The notes beneath the pieces were generated by a model that was not told where the DNA came from, did not search any database, and was given only the letters and a program-made list of their open reading frames with translations. From JBNJGB01 sp051747385 (lineage in GTDB: Bacteria; Myxococcota_A; UBA9042; PHBI01; JACKFB01), in assembly GCA_051747385.1 (NCBI GenBank), contig JBNJGB010000042.1:1-54281 (forward strand): a DNA stretch of 54,281 nucleotides. The letters run 5' to 3'. Shown piece after piece: positions 33,247 through 40,518 of the stretch (position 1 is the first letter of the stretch; each line of letters starts with the position of its first letter). The translations under genes and the position numbers were made by a program.

Positions 33247-35130
33247 CTACAGGTCCTCGGAGATGAAGCCGTAGTAGCGGCCCATCCAGTAGGTCAGGAG
33301 GTAGTCGCCGGGCTGGTGGACCAGCCACTTCTTCTCCGTGCACACCTGACGCCGGAAGGGGTTCTTGGCCCACAGGGTGGCGTGGAGGCAGCGGTCCGGA
33401 GGCTCGATGGGCTCCGCCACGATGGAGTGCGTGTCCTTCCGTCCCTTGCAGGCCTCCTCGAACATCTCGAAGTGGTCGCGGCCGACCTCGTACTGGCGGG
33501 CTGGGAACTGCTTCTTGGCGCAGATGCCGCGCTCCACGGCCTCGAGGTCGTGGCCATGGTCGGGACCGTGGGCCTTCAGGGCCGCCCACATGAAGTAGTA
33601 CCAGGGGTTGTCGTGGTTGATGGCGGCCTTCGGGTGGTCCCCCTCGGGGCGCATCATCTCGCGGTAGTGGCCTTGGATCAGACGACGCAGATCGGGGTCG
33701 TGCTCGTACAGGAGCAGGGTGTGCATCGCCTGGAACGCCAGGTCGAAGTTGTTGAAGTTCGACTTGCAGTCGTCCTCGCCGATGTACAGCCCCATGGTGT
33801 CGGGGCTCAGGTAGTCGGTGAAGGGGGTCGCGGGCTGCAGCTCCCACCTCGAGTTCAGGCAGTCGTCCTCGCCCGACTCCTGCAGCAGGCAGTCGTGGTA
33901 GTACGCGTCCAGCTCCTCGTCCCCCGTCAGCTCGGCCGCCAGCTTGACGAAGGCCATGCTCACCAGGGCGTTGAAGCCCGGGAAGTCCGTGAAGCTCATG
34001 GGGTAGAAGCGGCCATGCTGGGTGATCCGGCCGTCCCAGTCCACCACGGTCAGGTCATGGTCCATGAGGTGGTGACCCACAGCGCCGACGAGGTCGCGGA
34101 CCGTGTCCTGGATGTCCGGATCGTCCACGGTCCTCGCGATGATGCCGAGGGCGAACATGTGGGAGGCGTACTCGTCGACGGAGACGTTGTCCTTGAAGCA
34201 CCAGCCCGCGTACTCCGCCGGGCCGCAGTGGTCGGTGGTGACCCACTCCTCGTTGTCGGCGTCCCGGACGGTGGCGCAGCCGTTGTCGTCGATCTTCACC
34301 CACTGGTTGTCGATCTTCTCCGGATCCGGGACGTACTGGTGTAGCGCCGACGGGCACTCCAGGCCCTCGATCCCGGGTGGGACGAACTGCCGCGTGAACA
34401 ACCCCGGGACCCCCGTGATCTCCATGCGGATGCGCAATCCCTCCATGAGCAGGCGGAGATTGTCGAGGACCTCCGGGGAGCCGGTCACCGCGTAGCGAAG
34501 GGCCTGGCTGGCGAGGTACCGGCCGCTGTGGGCGCCGTCGTTGGAGCCGGTGTGCCACTCCACGACGTCCTCCCAGGTGGCCTCCTCCTGCGGAATGGCC
34601 GGGTTCGGACCGTGGCAGGGCGCGGCCTGTCGGTCCGGGCAGTCGACGACCTCGCGCGGGAGGCTCGCGTCGGCCGCCCAGCGCATCTCGGGGTGCACGT
34701 GCAGGCGTGCGCCGATGTCGTCGTAGTATTGCGCCTTGTCGCGCAGGTCTTCCGGCGTGCCTCGTTCGACGTCCGGGCAGGTCGGCCACTCGGGGGCATC
34801 GTAGCGCCACGGCTCCACGCACTCGCCCTCCCGGCAGAGCTTCCCCTGGTCCGCCATGCAGGCTGTCGTGGTCCACTCGCCGCCCTCGCACACCCGAAGG
34901 GTGAAGGCGTCCTCCGAGCAGGCGCGGTCTCCATCCTCGCAGGTCGTGGCGTTCGCGTCCTCGCGAGGAACGTCGTTGCCCGCCGAGGGGCTGTCGGCCG
35001 GCGTAGACGCGTCAGCCGCGTCGTCGCCGACGTCCGGGGAGCCGGTTGCGTCCTCGCCCGACGAGCACGCCGCCAGCGCCACGACGCCTGCGACCAGGCA
35101 GCCCGGGAGCCATCGTTTCGCGATTGCCAT
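33247..35130 (-). CDS. Large lipoprotein, paralogue B with an extra Cys-rich segment
   Basis: A 627-residue lipoprotein (lipobox VVALAAC, Cys22). Unlike paralogue A it has a Cys-rich insert after the linker (TTCEDGDRACSEDAFTLRVC, TTACMADQGKLCREGECV), likely a small disulfide module. The rest aligns with paralogue A throughout: GARLHVHPEMRW, WHTGSNDGAHSGRYLASQAL, TGVPGLFTRQFVPPG, DNQWVKIDDNGCATV, HHLMDHDLTVVDWDGRITQH, CKSNFNNFDLAF and WLVHQPGDYLLTYWMGRYYG. An (alpha/alpha) toroid fold and glycan-related activity are inferences only. It is divergent from the PaaK-like operon across 274 bp. The ATG at 35130 follows CGGGAGGAACGAG. Confidence 0.78.
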   Translation of the reverse strand: MAIAKRWLPGCLVAGVVALAACSSGEDATGSPDVGDDAADASTPADSPSAGNDVPREDANATTCEDGDRACSEDAFTLRVCEGGEWTTTACMADQGKLCREGECVEPWRYDAPEWPTCPDVERGTPEDLRDKAQYYDDIGARLHVHPEMRWAADASLPREVVDCPDRQAAPCHGPNPAIPQEEATWEDVVEWHTGSNDGAHSGRYLASQALRYAVTGSPEVLDNLRLLMEGLRIRMEITGVPGLFTRQFVPPGIEGLECPSALHQYVPDPEKIDNQWVKIDDNGCATVRDADNEEWVTTDHCGPAEYAGWCFKDNVSVDEYASHMFALGIIARTVDDPDIQDTVRDLVGAVGHHLMDHDLTVVDWDGRITQHGRFYPMSFTDFPGFNALVSMAFVKLAAELTGDEELDAYYHDCLLQESGEDDCLNSRWELQPATPFTDYLSPDTMGLYIGEDDCKSNFNNFDLAFQAMHTLLLYEHDPDLRRLIQGHYREMMRPEGDHPKAAINHDNPWYYFMWAALKAHGPDHGHDLEAVERGICAKKQFPARQYEVGRDHFEMFEEACKGRKDTHSIVAEPIEPPDRCLHATLWAKNPFRRQVCTEKKWLVHQPGDYLLTYWMGRYYGFISEDL

Positions 35131-35404
35131 CTCGTTCCTCCCGTCGAGCGCGTGCAGGTCGCACCACGACGCCGCTCGTCATGCCTGTCGCACTCGCGCA
35201 TTTCAAGCGCTCCCCGCTGTCGCCATGCTCCCCGTGGCCGGAGGTGGTGACGATGAGGCGGTGGGCTGTGGTGGGGCTGGCGCTGTCCCCGCTGCTCCGT
35301 TGACCGGTTCGACGTCGCTCTGGCATGGTTCTGGCGAAGCGAGGCCAGGGACTCTCTCCACGGAGCGTCACTCCTGCCCTCGAAGCTCCAGCCGGGGGTA
35401 GATC
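35131..35404. promoter_or_regulatory. Divergent promoter region, lipoprotein B versus PaaK-like operon
   Basis: A 274-bp intergenic region that should hold promoters in both directions. An AT-richer patch near 35190-35215 is the most promoter-like stretch. No gene, repeat or recognisable operator was found in the remainder. Confidence 0.35.
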
Positions 35405-36736
35405 ATGGAGGCCAGGCCGCGGCGCGCGCCCGTGTCCGAGTTGTTCGCAGCGTCGGACGAAGCGCTGAACCGATATCGGTTGGAGCGGATCCGCGACATC
35501 CTCGCGTATGCCGCGGAGAGGAGCCCTTGGCACAGGGAGCGCCTTGCCCGCCTCGGCGTCGAGCCGGACGACATCCGGACGCTCGCAGACTTCGCGCGGC
35601 TCCCCCTCATGACGAAGGCGGACGTGCGGGACCACAACGACGCCATGACGACCGTCGCGTCGCACGATGTGCGCGAGGTGTTCACGTCGAGCGCCACCAC
35701 CGGGGCGCCCATCACGCTTCGGTACACGGCCGAGGACCTCGACAACCACACGCGCAAGGGTGCCGATCTGATGGCCGTCGGAGGCATCGATCCGGGCGAC
35801 CTCGTGCAGATCACGTTCCCCCTCGGCGCGCGCATGTGGGTCGCCGGCATCAGCATGTGGATGAGCCTCCAGGAACGCGGCGCCGGGACCGTCCGCTTCG
35901 GGCCGGGCGACGCGGTGAGACAGCTCGAGGCGGTATCGAAGCTCGGCGTGACCGGGATGTTCGCCACGGGTGGCTTCGCCCGGCGCCTGGGCCAGGTCGC
36001 CCGGGAGCGTGGCCTCCTCGATGACCTGCCTCTCCGGAAGCTCATGATCGTCAACGAGAACCTGTTCGAGACGGACATGAGCTACAACGTCCTCGGACAG
36101 ACGCTTCGCGAGCTCTGGCCGGGCCGCGAGATTCGCGCCACGTACGGGAGCACCGAGCTCGCGTTCGGCGGCGTGGAGTGCGCGCACCACACCGGCTACC
36201 ACACGCACCCCGCCGCCCACTACTTCGAGGTGGTCGATCCCTCGACGGGCGCCCCGGCGCCGCCGGGTACACCCGGTCGTCTGGTGGTGACCGCCCTTCG
36301 GCTCCGCGGGATGCCACTCATCCGCTACGCCATCGACGACGTGAGCCTGCTCGCGACCGAGCCCTGCCCATGCGGTATCCGCTCCGAGCGTCTCGGCCCC
36401 GTCCTCGGTCGCCTCGACGATCTCCTCAAGCCGAAGGGGGGCGTCTCGACGTACCCGGTCGCCATCGAGGGCGTCCTCCACTCCATCCCGTATGTCACCG
36501 AGTTCGACTTCGAGGTGCACCGGGAGACCGGGGTGGAGGACATCCGGCTCCACGTCGCCGCGGCCGACGACGCGCCCGAGGACCCGGCCCGGGCGATCCG
36601 AGAGATCTTCGCGCGCGAGCTCCACTTCCGGCCGGAGGTGATGCTGAGCGACCCTGGGACCATCGCCGCACGCGTCTACGTCCCGGGTAAGCGGAAGCCG
36701 CAGCGCTTCCGCGATCTCCGTGGTGGTCGAGGATGA
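35405..36736 (+). CDS. PaaK/CapK-like adenylate-forming enzyme
   Basis: A 443-residue member of the phenylacetate-CoA ligase/coenzyme F390 synthetase-like branch of adenylate-forming enzymes. Motifs are ILAYAAERSPWHRERLARLG, LARLPLMTKADVRD-like FARLPLMTKADVRD, FTSSATTGAPITLRYTAEDL (P-loop), EIRATYGSTELAFGG (A5-type), LRGMPLIRYAIDDVSLLATE, PCPCGIRSERLGPVLGRLDD and the hinge. In polysaccharide clusters such CapK-like proteins activate or transfer acyl groups; the substrate here is unknown. Its stop overlaps the glycosyltransferase start (ATGA), making it the first gene of a tightly coupled three-gene operon. Confidence 0.87.
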   Translation: MEARPRRAPVSELFAASDEALNRYRLERIRDILAYAAERSPWHRERLARLGVEPDDIRTLADFARLPLMTKADVRDHNDAMTTVASHDVREVFTSSATTGAPITLRYTAEDLDNHTRKGADLMAVGGIDPGDLVQITFPLGARMWVAGISMWMSLQERGAGTVRFGPGDAVRQLEAVSKLGVTGMFATGGFARRLGQVARERGLLDDLPLRKLMIVNENLFETDMSYNVLGQTLRELWPGREIRATYGSTELAFGGVECAHHTGYHTHPAAHYFEVVDPSTGAPAPPGTPGRLVVTALRLRGMPLIRYAIDDVSLLATEPCPCGIRSERLGPVLGRLDDLLKPKGGVSTYPVAIEGVLHSIPYVTEFDFEVHRETGVEDIRLHVAAADDAPEDPARAIREIFARELHFRPEVMLSDPGTIAARVYVPGKRKPQRFRDLRGGRG

Positions 36737-37443
36737 AGGGCGCCAGGGGCTTCACGCTCCTCGTGCCGGTCTACGAGGAGGCACCGGACCTTCCCGATGC
36801 GCTGGAGCGGATCGACGCCGCGCTGGAGGGTCGCACCGACCAGGTGGAGCTCCTCTTCGTCGACGACGCCAGCACCGATGACTCCGCCGTTCTCCTCCAG
36901 GGGTACGTCGCGTCACGGCCACACGCGCGGGTCCTCGTGCATCAGGAGCACCGGGGCATGCACTCCGCCCTCCGCACGGGGCTCGCACACGTGCGCACCT
37001 CCGAGGTGGTCATGATGGAGGCGCACGCTCCCCACGACGTGTCGGTGATCTTCGAGCTGGTCGACCTCCTCGACGACGGCGTCGATCTCGTCAGCGTGCG
37101 CCGGACCCGGCGCGCCGACCCGGCCTGGCGCCTCCTCGGCTCGTGGGCGGTCAACGCCGCGCTCTCCTTCCTGCTCCCGATCCCCGTGGGCGACATCGGC
37201 TGCATCCTCAAGGCTTGGCGGACCGACGCCGCTCGCGCTGTCTGGGGCGGGTCCGACTTCGCGTCGATGCTCGCGGTGCTCGCCCGCCTGGAGGGGGTCG
37301 AGGTCATCGTCCCACACCCGCTCCCGCGACGGGGACGGAGCGGCTTCGTCCCGGGCACACTCGTCCGCACGGCCGTTCGGCTCTTGGGGGCCGCCCTTGC
37401 GGCCCGCCGAGAGACCCGCACCCGCACGGCGCCGTCCGCATGA
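36733..37443 (+). CDS. Family-2 glycosyltransferase
   Basis: A 236-residue GT2 enzyme of the DPM1/polyprenyl-phosphate sugar transferase type. Visible are FTLLVPVYEEAPDLPDALER, LLFVDDASTDDSAVLL (nucleotide-binding Asp), HRGMHSALRTGLAH and GDIGCILKAWRTDAARAV, followed by a basic tail. The DxD-like acidic pair is weak (MMEAHAPHD replaces the usual vmDaDlqhd), so catalytic competence is not certain. A single hydrophobic stretch (AVNAALSFLLPIPV) may touch the membrane. It overlaps the genes on either side by four bases (ATGA), indicating one translationally coupled operon. Confidence 0.85.
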   Translation: MKGARGFTLLVPVYEEAPDLPDALERIDAALEGRTDQVELLFVDDASTDDSAVLLQGYVASRPHARVLVHQEHRGMHSALRTGLAHVRTSEVVMMEAHAPHDVSVIFELVDLLDDGVDLVSVRRTRRADPAWRLLGSWAVNAALSFLLPIPVGDIGCILKAWRTDAARAVWGGSDFASMLAVLARLEGVEVIVPHPLPRRGRSGFVPGTLVRTAVRLLGAALAARRETRTRTAPSA

Positions 37444-38405
37444 TCCGGATCGCCGAGCTCGCGCCCCGCGACGTGGAGGAGGCCGTCGCGCTCTTCGAAC
37501 GCGTGTCGTTCGGTCCCGGCGCGTGGCTGCCGTCGGGGGAGTCCGCGCTCATCCCCCACATGGCGCGAGAGGCCCTCGCGACGGCCCTGGCGAAGGGACG
37601 AGGGTGGATCGCTCGCGGTCCTCATGGGGTCGAGGGGGTGGCCACCTTCCGCTCCCTCGCATGGGACACGGCGTTCTTCGGCGTCCGTCGCGGGCTCGTG
37701 CCATTGTTCGCGGCCGAGGCCGAGGCGATCCGTCCGCTCGCGGAAGCGATCACGCGCGACCTCCGCGGAGCGCACGCCGGTCACGTGCACACCCTCGTGG
37801 ACGCCCGACAGTTCGAGACCCTGGACGTGCTGCAGGCGTGCGGGTGGCGCCTCGCGGCGTCCGCCGTGCGCATCGTCGCCCCGTCCCAGCGCATCGATCC
37901 GGCGGAGCTCGCCTGGCCGCCCGACACACCGGCCGGCCTGGAGTGCGTCCCCTACGCGCCGGAGCACTTGGAGCCCCTCCTCGAGATCGCGCGTCGCCTG
38001 GGACCCATGAGCTGGCTCCAGCGCGAGACGCGCCTGCCGGAGGGGCCACGTCGTGCCTACACCACGGAGATGACCCGGAACTGCCTGACGTCCGACTTCG
38101 CGGACGAGGCCGTGGTCCTGCTCGACCGCGGGAGACCGGTGGGCGTCGAAGCCGGGAAGATCTTCTCGCTGCCGCCCGCCCGCAGCCGGAGGCGCTACAC
38201 GTTCGAGCGCGTGGCCTTCATCGACCCCGCCTGCCGGGGCCGGCGGCTCGGTGGCCTGCTGCTCCGGTGCTACATCAGGGCGGTGATGCCGCACGCCGAC
38301 TATCTCACCGGGAGGGTGCTCCTGGAGAACGCTCCGATGATGCGGTCGTTGTACTACGCGTCCGTGCGGCCGGTGCACGGGCAGCACTATCTCGTCCTGC
38401 GGTAG
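37440..38405 (+). CDS. Double-GNAT acyltransferase
   Basis: A 321-residue protein that reads as two N-acetyltransferase folds in tandem. The N-terminal half (MIRIAELAPRDVEEAVALFE, then GVATFRSLAWDTAFFGV) resembles WecD-like or GNAT N-domains with a degenerate acetyl-CoA loop. The C-terminal half has the acceptable acetyl-CoA-binding core ERVAFIDPACRGRRLGGLLL (RxxGxG-like) and ends LLENAPMMRSLYYASVRPVH. The probable job is acylating an amino sugar or amine made by the neighbouring enzymes; that is inference. It is the last gene of the coupled operon and overlaps the 3' end of the membrane-propeller gene on the other strand by 101 bp. Confidence 0.8.
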   Translation: MIRIAELAPRDVEEAVALFERVSFGPGAWLPSGESALIPHMAREALATALAKGRGWIARGPHGVEGVATFRSLAWDTAFFGVRRGLVPLFAAEAEAIRPLAEAITRDLRGAHAGHVHTLVDARQFETLDVLQACGWRLAASAVRIVAPSQRIDPAELAWPPDTPAGLECVPYAPEHLEPLLEIARRLGPMSWLQRETRLPEGPRRAYTTEMTRNCLTSDFADEAVVLLDRGRPVGVEAGKIFSLPPARSRRRYTFERVAFIDPACRGRRLGGLLLRCYIRAVMPHADYLTGRVLLENAPMMRSLYYASVRPVHGQHYLVLR

Positions 38406-39939
38406 GCTCGTCGGCCTCCAGTGCGCTCCCATCCACGCGCATGACGCCGCACTTGGACGTGGCGTAGAGATCGCCGGTTACGCGGTCGAAGGCCAGCTTC
38501 CGCACGTAGGGCCCGATCGGGATCGGTTCGCCGTACTCTCGAAGCGACCCGAGGTCGTACGTGTGGATCTCCCCCGGCAGCCACGAACCCAGGACGAACA
38601 GCTCCCGCGCGGGGTCGGCCATCACGGGGCGCGGCGTGTAGTCGAGCGGCTTCGACTCGACCAGCTCGAGGTCGTCGAGCCGAAAGACGCGCAGCGCGCC
38701 CTGGAGACCGTCGGTCTGCAGGAGGTGCCCCGTGCTCGGGACGGCTTCGAGGTCTCCGCCGCCGAACCCGGCCACGGACGCTTGCAGTTCCCGGTTGCGC
38801 ATGTCCACGACCGCGATTCCCGTCCCGACGAAGCTCAGGTAGGTGTACGGCGTCCCGGGCAGGTGCTCGGTGTCCAGCACGTTGAACAGCGTCAACTCCT
38901 CGAGTCGTGCGTCGATCTCCTTCAGCGGCCGGCTCTCGAACGTCTCGGCGTCCAGCATGACCCACTTCATGGTCTGTCCGAACAGGTAGAGTCGGTCGCG
39001 GGCCTCGTCGATCGCGATGTCGTTGGGATCCGGGACGGGGACGTGCCGCACGAGGTGCAGGCGGTCGGCGTCATCCAGACGGAAGACGGAGACGGAGCCC
39101 GCCCACGCGCCCCGCCCATTCCGCAGCACGAGGACGTGTTGGCGCTCGGCGTCGTACACGACCTCCTCGGCCAGCTTGTCGTCCGGGAGCGGTATCTCCT
39201 GGATCATTCGCTCCCCGGGCGGCGCGTCGAGATCGAACACGGCGAGACGCATGGTCCCCGTGGGACACCAGAACGGGAGCCAGAAACTGCCGACGGGCCT
39301 GAAGGTCGCGATGAGGAGTCGGCGCTCCGGGAGCACCAGGAGTCTGGACCCCATGGAGTACTCCGCTACCCAGCCGGGCGGTGAGACCTGTTCGATCCGG
39401 TCGTCGGCGGCGACTTCGGCGCACGTCGTCGGGCTCACCGGTCGCATGATCACCGCGAGCGTCGCGTACCAGGCCATGCCGACCATGAGCACGCAGGTGG
39501 CGAACACGAGCCGCAGCACGGGCCGCCAAGAAGGCCGCAGGCGCCACAGGACGAACCGGGCGCCGAGCCCGCCGAGCCCCACGCCGACCAGGACGGCCAG
39601 GGCCGGCCACGACACGAACGTGAGGAAGCCGCCGCCCAAGAAGACCGAGAATGCGAACAGCGCCACGGCAGCCAGGACGAACGGCGCCGCCACCACCGCG
39701 GCCGGCCTCCGCCAGCGCGCTGGCAGGCGGTCGCGGAACGCGAGGTAGGCGCCGGCGCTCAGCCAGATGGCGACCAGATAGGGTCCGAGGTCGGGGTGGG
39801 GAAAGAACAACCACGGCGAGGCAGCAGCGAAGATGCCGGCGTACGCCAAGGTGACCCACGGCCAGATGCGTGTGGCCCACTCCGCGGATCGCTCCGCGCG
39901 AGTGGCTCGGGCGGGCGGACTGGCTACGGCTGTTTCCAA
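38305..39939 (-). CDS. Polytopic membrane protein with C-terminal beta-propeller, paralogue 2
   Basis: A 544-residue protein. About four or five transmembrane helices occupy residues 20-155 (WPWVTLAYAGIFAAASPWLF, PFVLAAVALFAFSVFLGGGF, ATCVLMVGMAWYATLAVIM). An extracytoplasmic domain of about 350 residues follows with repeated propeller-like blades: RLLVLPERRLLIATFRPVGS, VVYDAERQHVLVLRNGRG, AIDEARDRLYLFGQTMKW, VMADPARELFVLGSWLPGE and KLAFDRVTGDLYATSKCGVM. The start is a TTG at 39939 with AGGAG eight bases upstream; no ATG gives a family-like N-terminus. The 34-residue low-complexity C-tail is read antisense to the GNAT gene. The function is unknown; it is paralogous in layout to the protein at 40519-42192. 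Confidence 0.72.
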   Translation of the reverse strand: METAVASPPARATRAERSAEWATRIWPWVTLAYAGIFAAASPWLFFPHPDLGPYLVAIWLSAGAYLAFRDRLPARWRRPAAVVAAPFVLAAVALFAFSVFLGGGFLTFVSWPALAVLVGVGLGGLGARFVLWRLRPSWRPVLRLVFATCVLMVGMAWYATLAVIMRPVSPTTCAEVAADDRIEQVSPPGWVAEYSMGSRLLVLPERRLLIATFRPVGSFWLPFWCPTGTMRLAVFDLDAPPGERMIQEIPLPDDKLAEEVVYDAERQHVLVLRNGRGAWAGSVSVFRLDDADRLHLVRHVPVPDPNDIAIDEARDRLYLFGQTMKWVMLDAETFESRPLKEIDARLEELTLFNVLDTEHLPGTPYTYLSFVGTGIAVVDMRNRELQASVAGFGGGDLEAVPSTGHLLQTDGLQGALRVFRLDDLELVESKPLDYTPRPVMADPARELFVLGSWLPGEIHTYDLGSLREYGEPIPIGPYVRKLAFDRVTGDLYATSKCGVMRVDGSALEADEPTAGRDSAARAPAARTRSTTTASSERSPGAPSR

Positions 39940-40254
39940 CGAGTGACTCCTGCCAGCACGGTGCCGACTCTCATCGAGACATGGAGCCGCGTAGGCCGTC
40001 CCCCCGGTGTCGGCCTCGCCGCGGCCGGTTCTGGCTATCATGATTCCCGCCGAGCGTCACGCGCGCGGCCCGGTAGCGCCAGGGCGGTCGCAAAGTCGAC
40101 CGTCCTCCCTCGTCCTTGCCCGCTCTCAGACGCGGAAAACCCATCGTTTCCGAGCGGGTGCAATCCGGCGCCGGGCGCCGTACCGCCGCGCGGCCCTCAC
40201 TCCTCCGACTTTGCGTTTGTCCTGCCCGTAGCGCCCGAGCACCCTGCCCACCCG
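39940..40254. other. Intergenic region carrying a dispersed repeat, no gene seen
   Basis: A 315-bp gap upstream of the TTG-start membrane-propeller gene. It contains repeat locus 3 (40080-40147), plus about 140 bp before and 100 bp after it without any convincing coding sequence. The promoter of the membrane-propeller paralogue 2 should lie here unless the gene is read from the upstream operon. Confidence 0.55.
40080..40147 (+). repeat. Hairpin plus CCTTGC repeat family, locus 3 (single hexamer unit)
   Basis: GGGCGGTCG/CGACCGTCC (40082-40090 and 40097-40105, one G-T mismatch, loop CAAAGT) is followed by a single CCTTGC and then GCTCTCAGACGCGGAAAAC ending CCATC. It matches locus 4 at 54198-54281 almost base for base apart from the number of CCTTGC units (one here, five there), showing that the family is a defined dispersed element with a variable inner tract. 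Confidence 0.75.
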
Positions 40255-40515
40255 TCACATCGGGTGCCCCGGCGCCGGCGTCCGTGACGCCTGCGTGGCG
40301 CGCTCCCGGAGGCTCTTCAGCGTCTTGCGCGCACTGCACCGGGAGCCCGTCGGGCAGAGCTGAGCGGTTGGGCCGTCCTCACGACCGTCGACGCCCGTCG
40401 CGAAGTCTCCGATGGTGTGCGCGGGACACCCGTCGCTTCGACAGTCGCGATCCGGTGGAACCTCGAGTCGCGGCGCACCTCGCGCCTGGCGCGGGCGAGG
40501 ACGGCACGCTGGCAT
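40255..40515 (-). CDS. Small Cys-containing protein coupled to the membrane-propeller gene
   Basis: An 86-residue predicted protein with cysteines in MPACRPRPRQ, DCRSDGCPAHTIGDF, ATGVDGREDGPTAQLCPTGS and RCSARKTLKSLRERATQ. Five Cys lie within about 55 residues. Its ATG (40515) is three bases after the TGA of the upstream gene (TGATTGATG), so translation could be coupled. It has no signal peptide and no recognised family. It could be a genuine small protein or a peptide substrate of the radical SAM operon, but composition alone does not exclude a chance frame. Confidence 0.45.
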   Translation of the reverse strand: MPACRPRPRQARGAPRLEVPPDRDCRSDGCPAHTIGDFATGVDGREDGPTAQLCPTGSRCSARKTLKSLRERATQASRTPAPGHPM

Positions 40516-40518
40516 CAA

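Noticed and set aside
40080..40147. Rho-independent terminator
   Set aside because: Hairpins are GC-rich but are not followed by a T-run on either strand; kept only as a repeat family.
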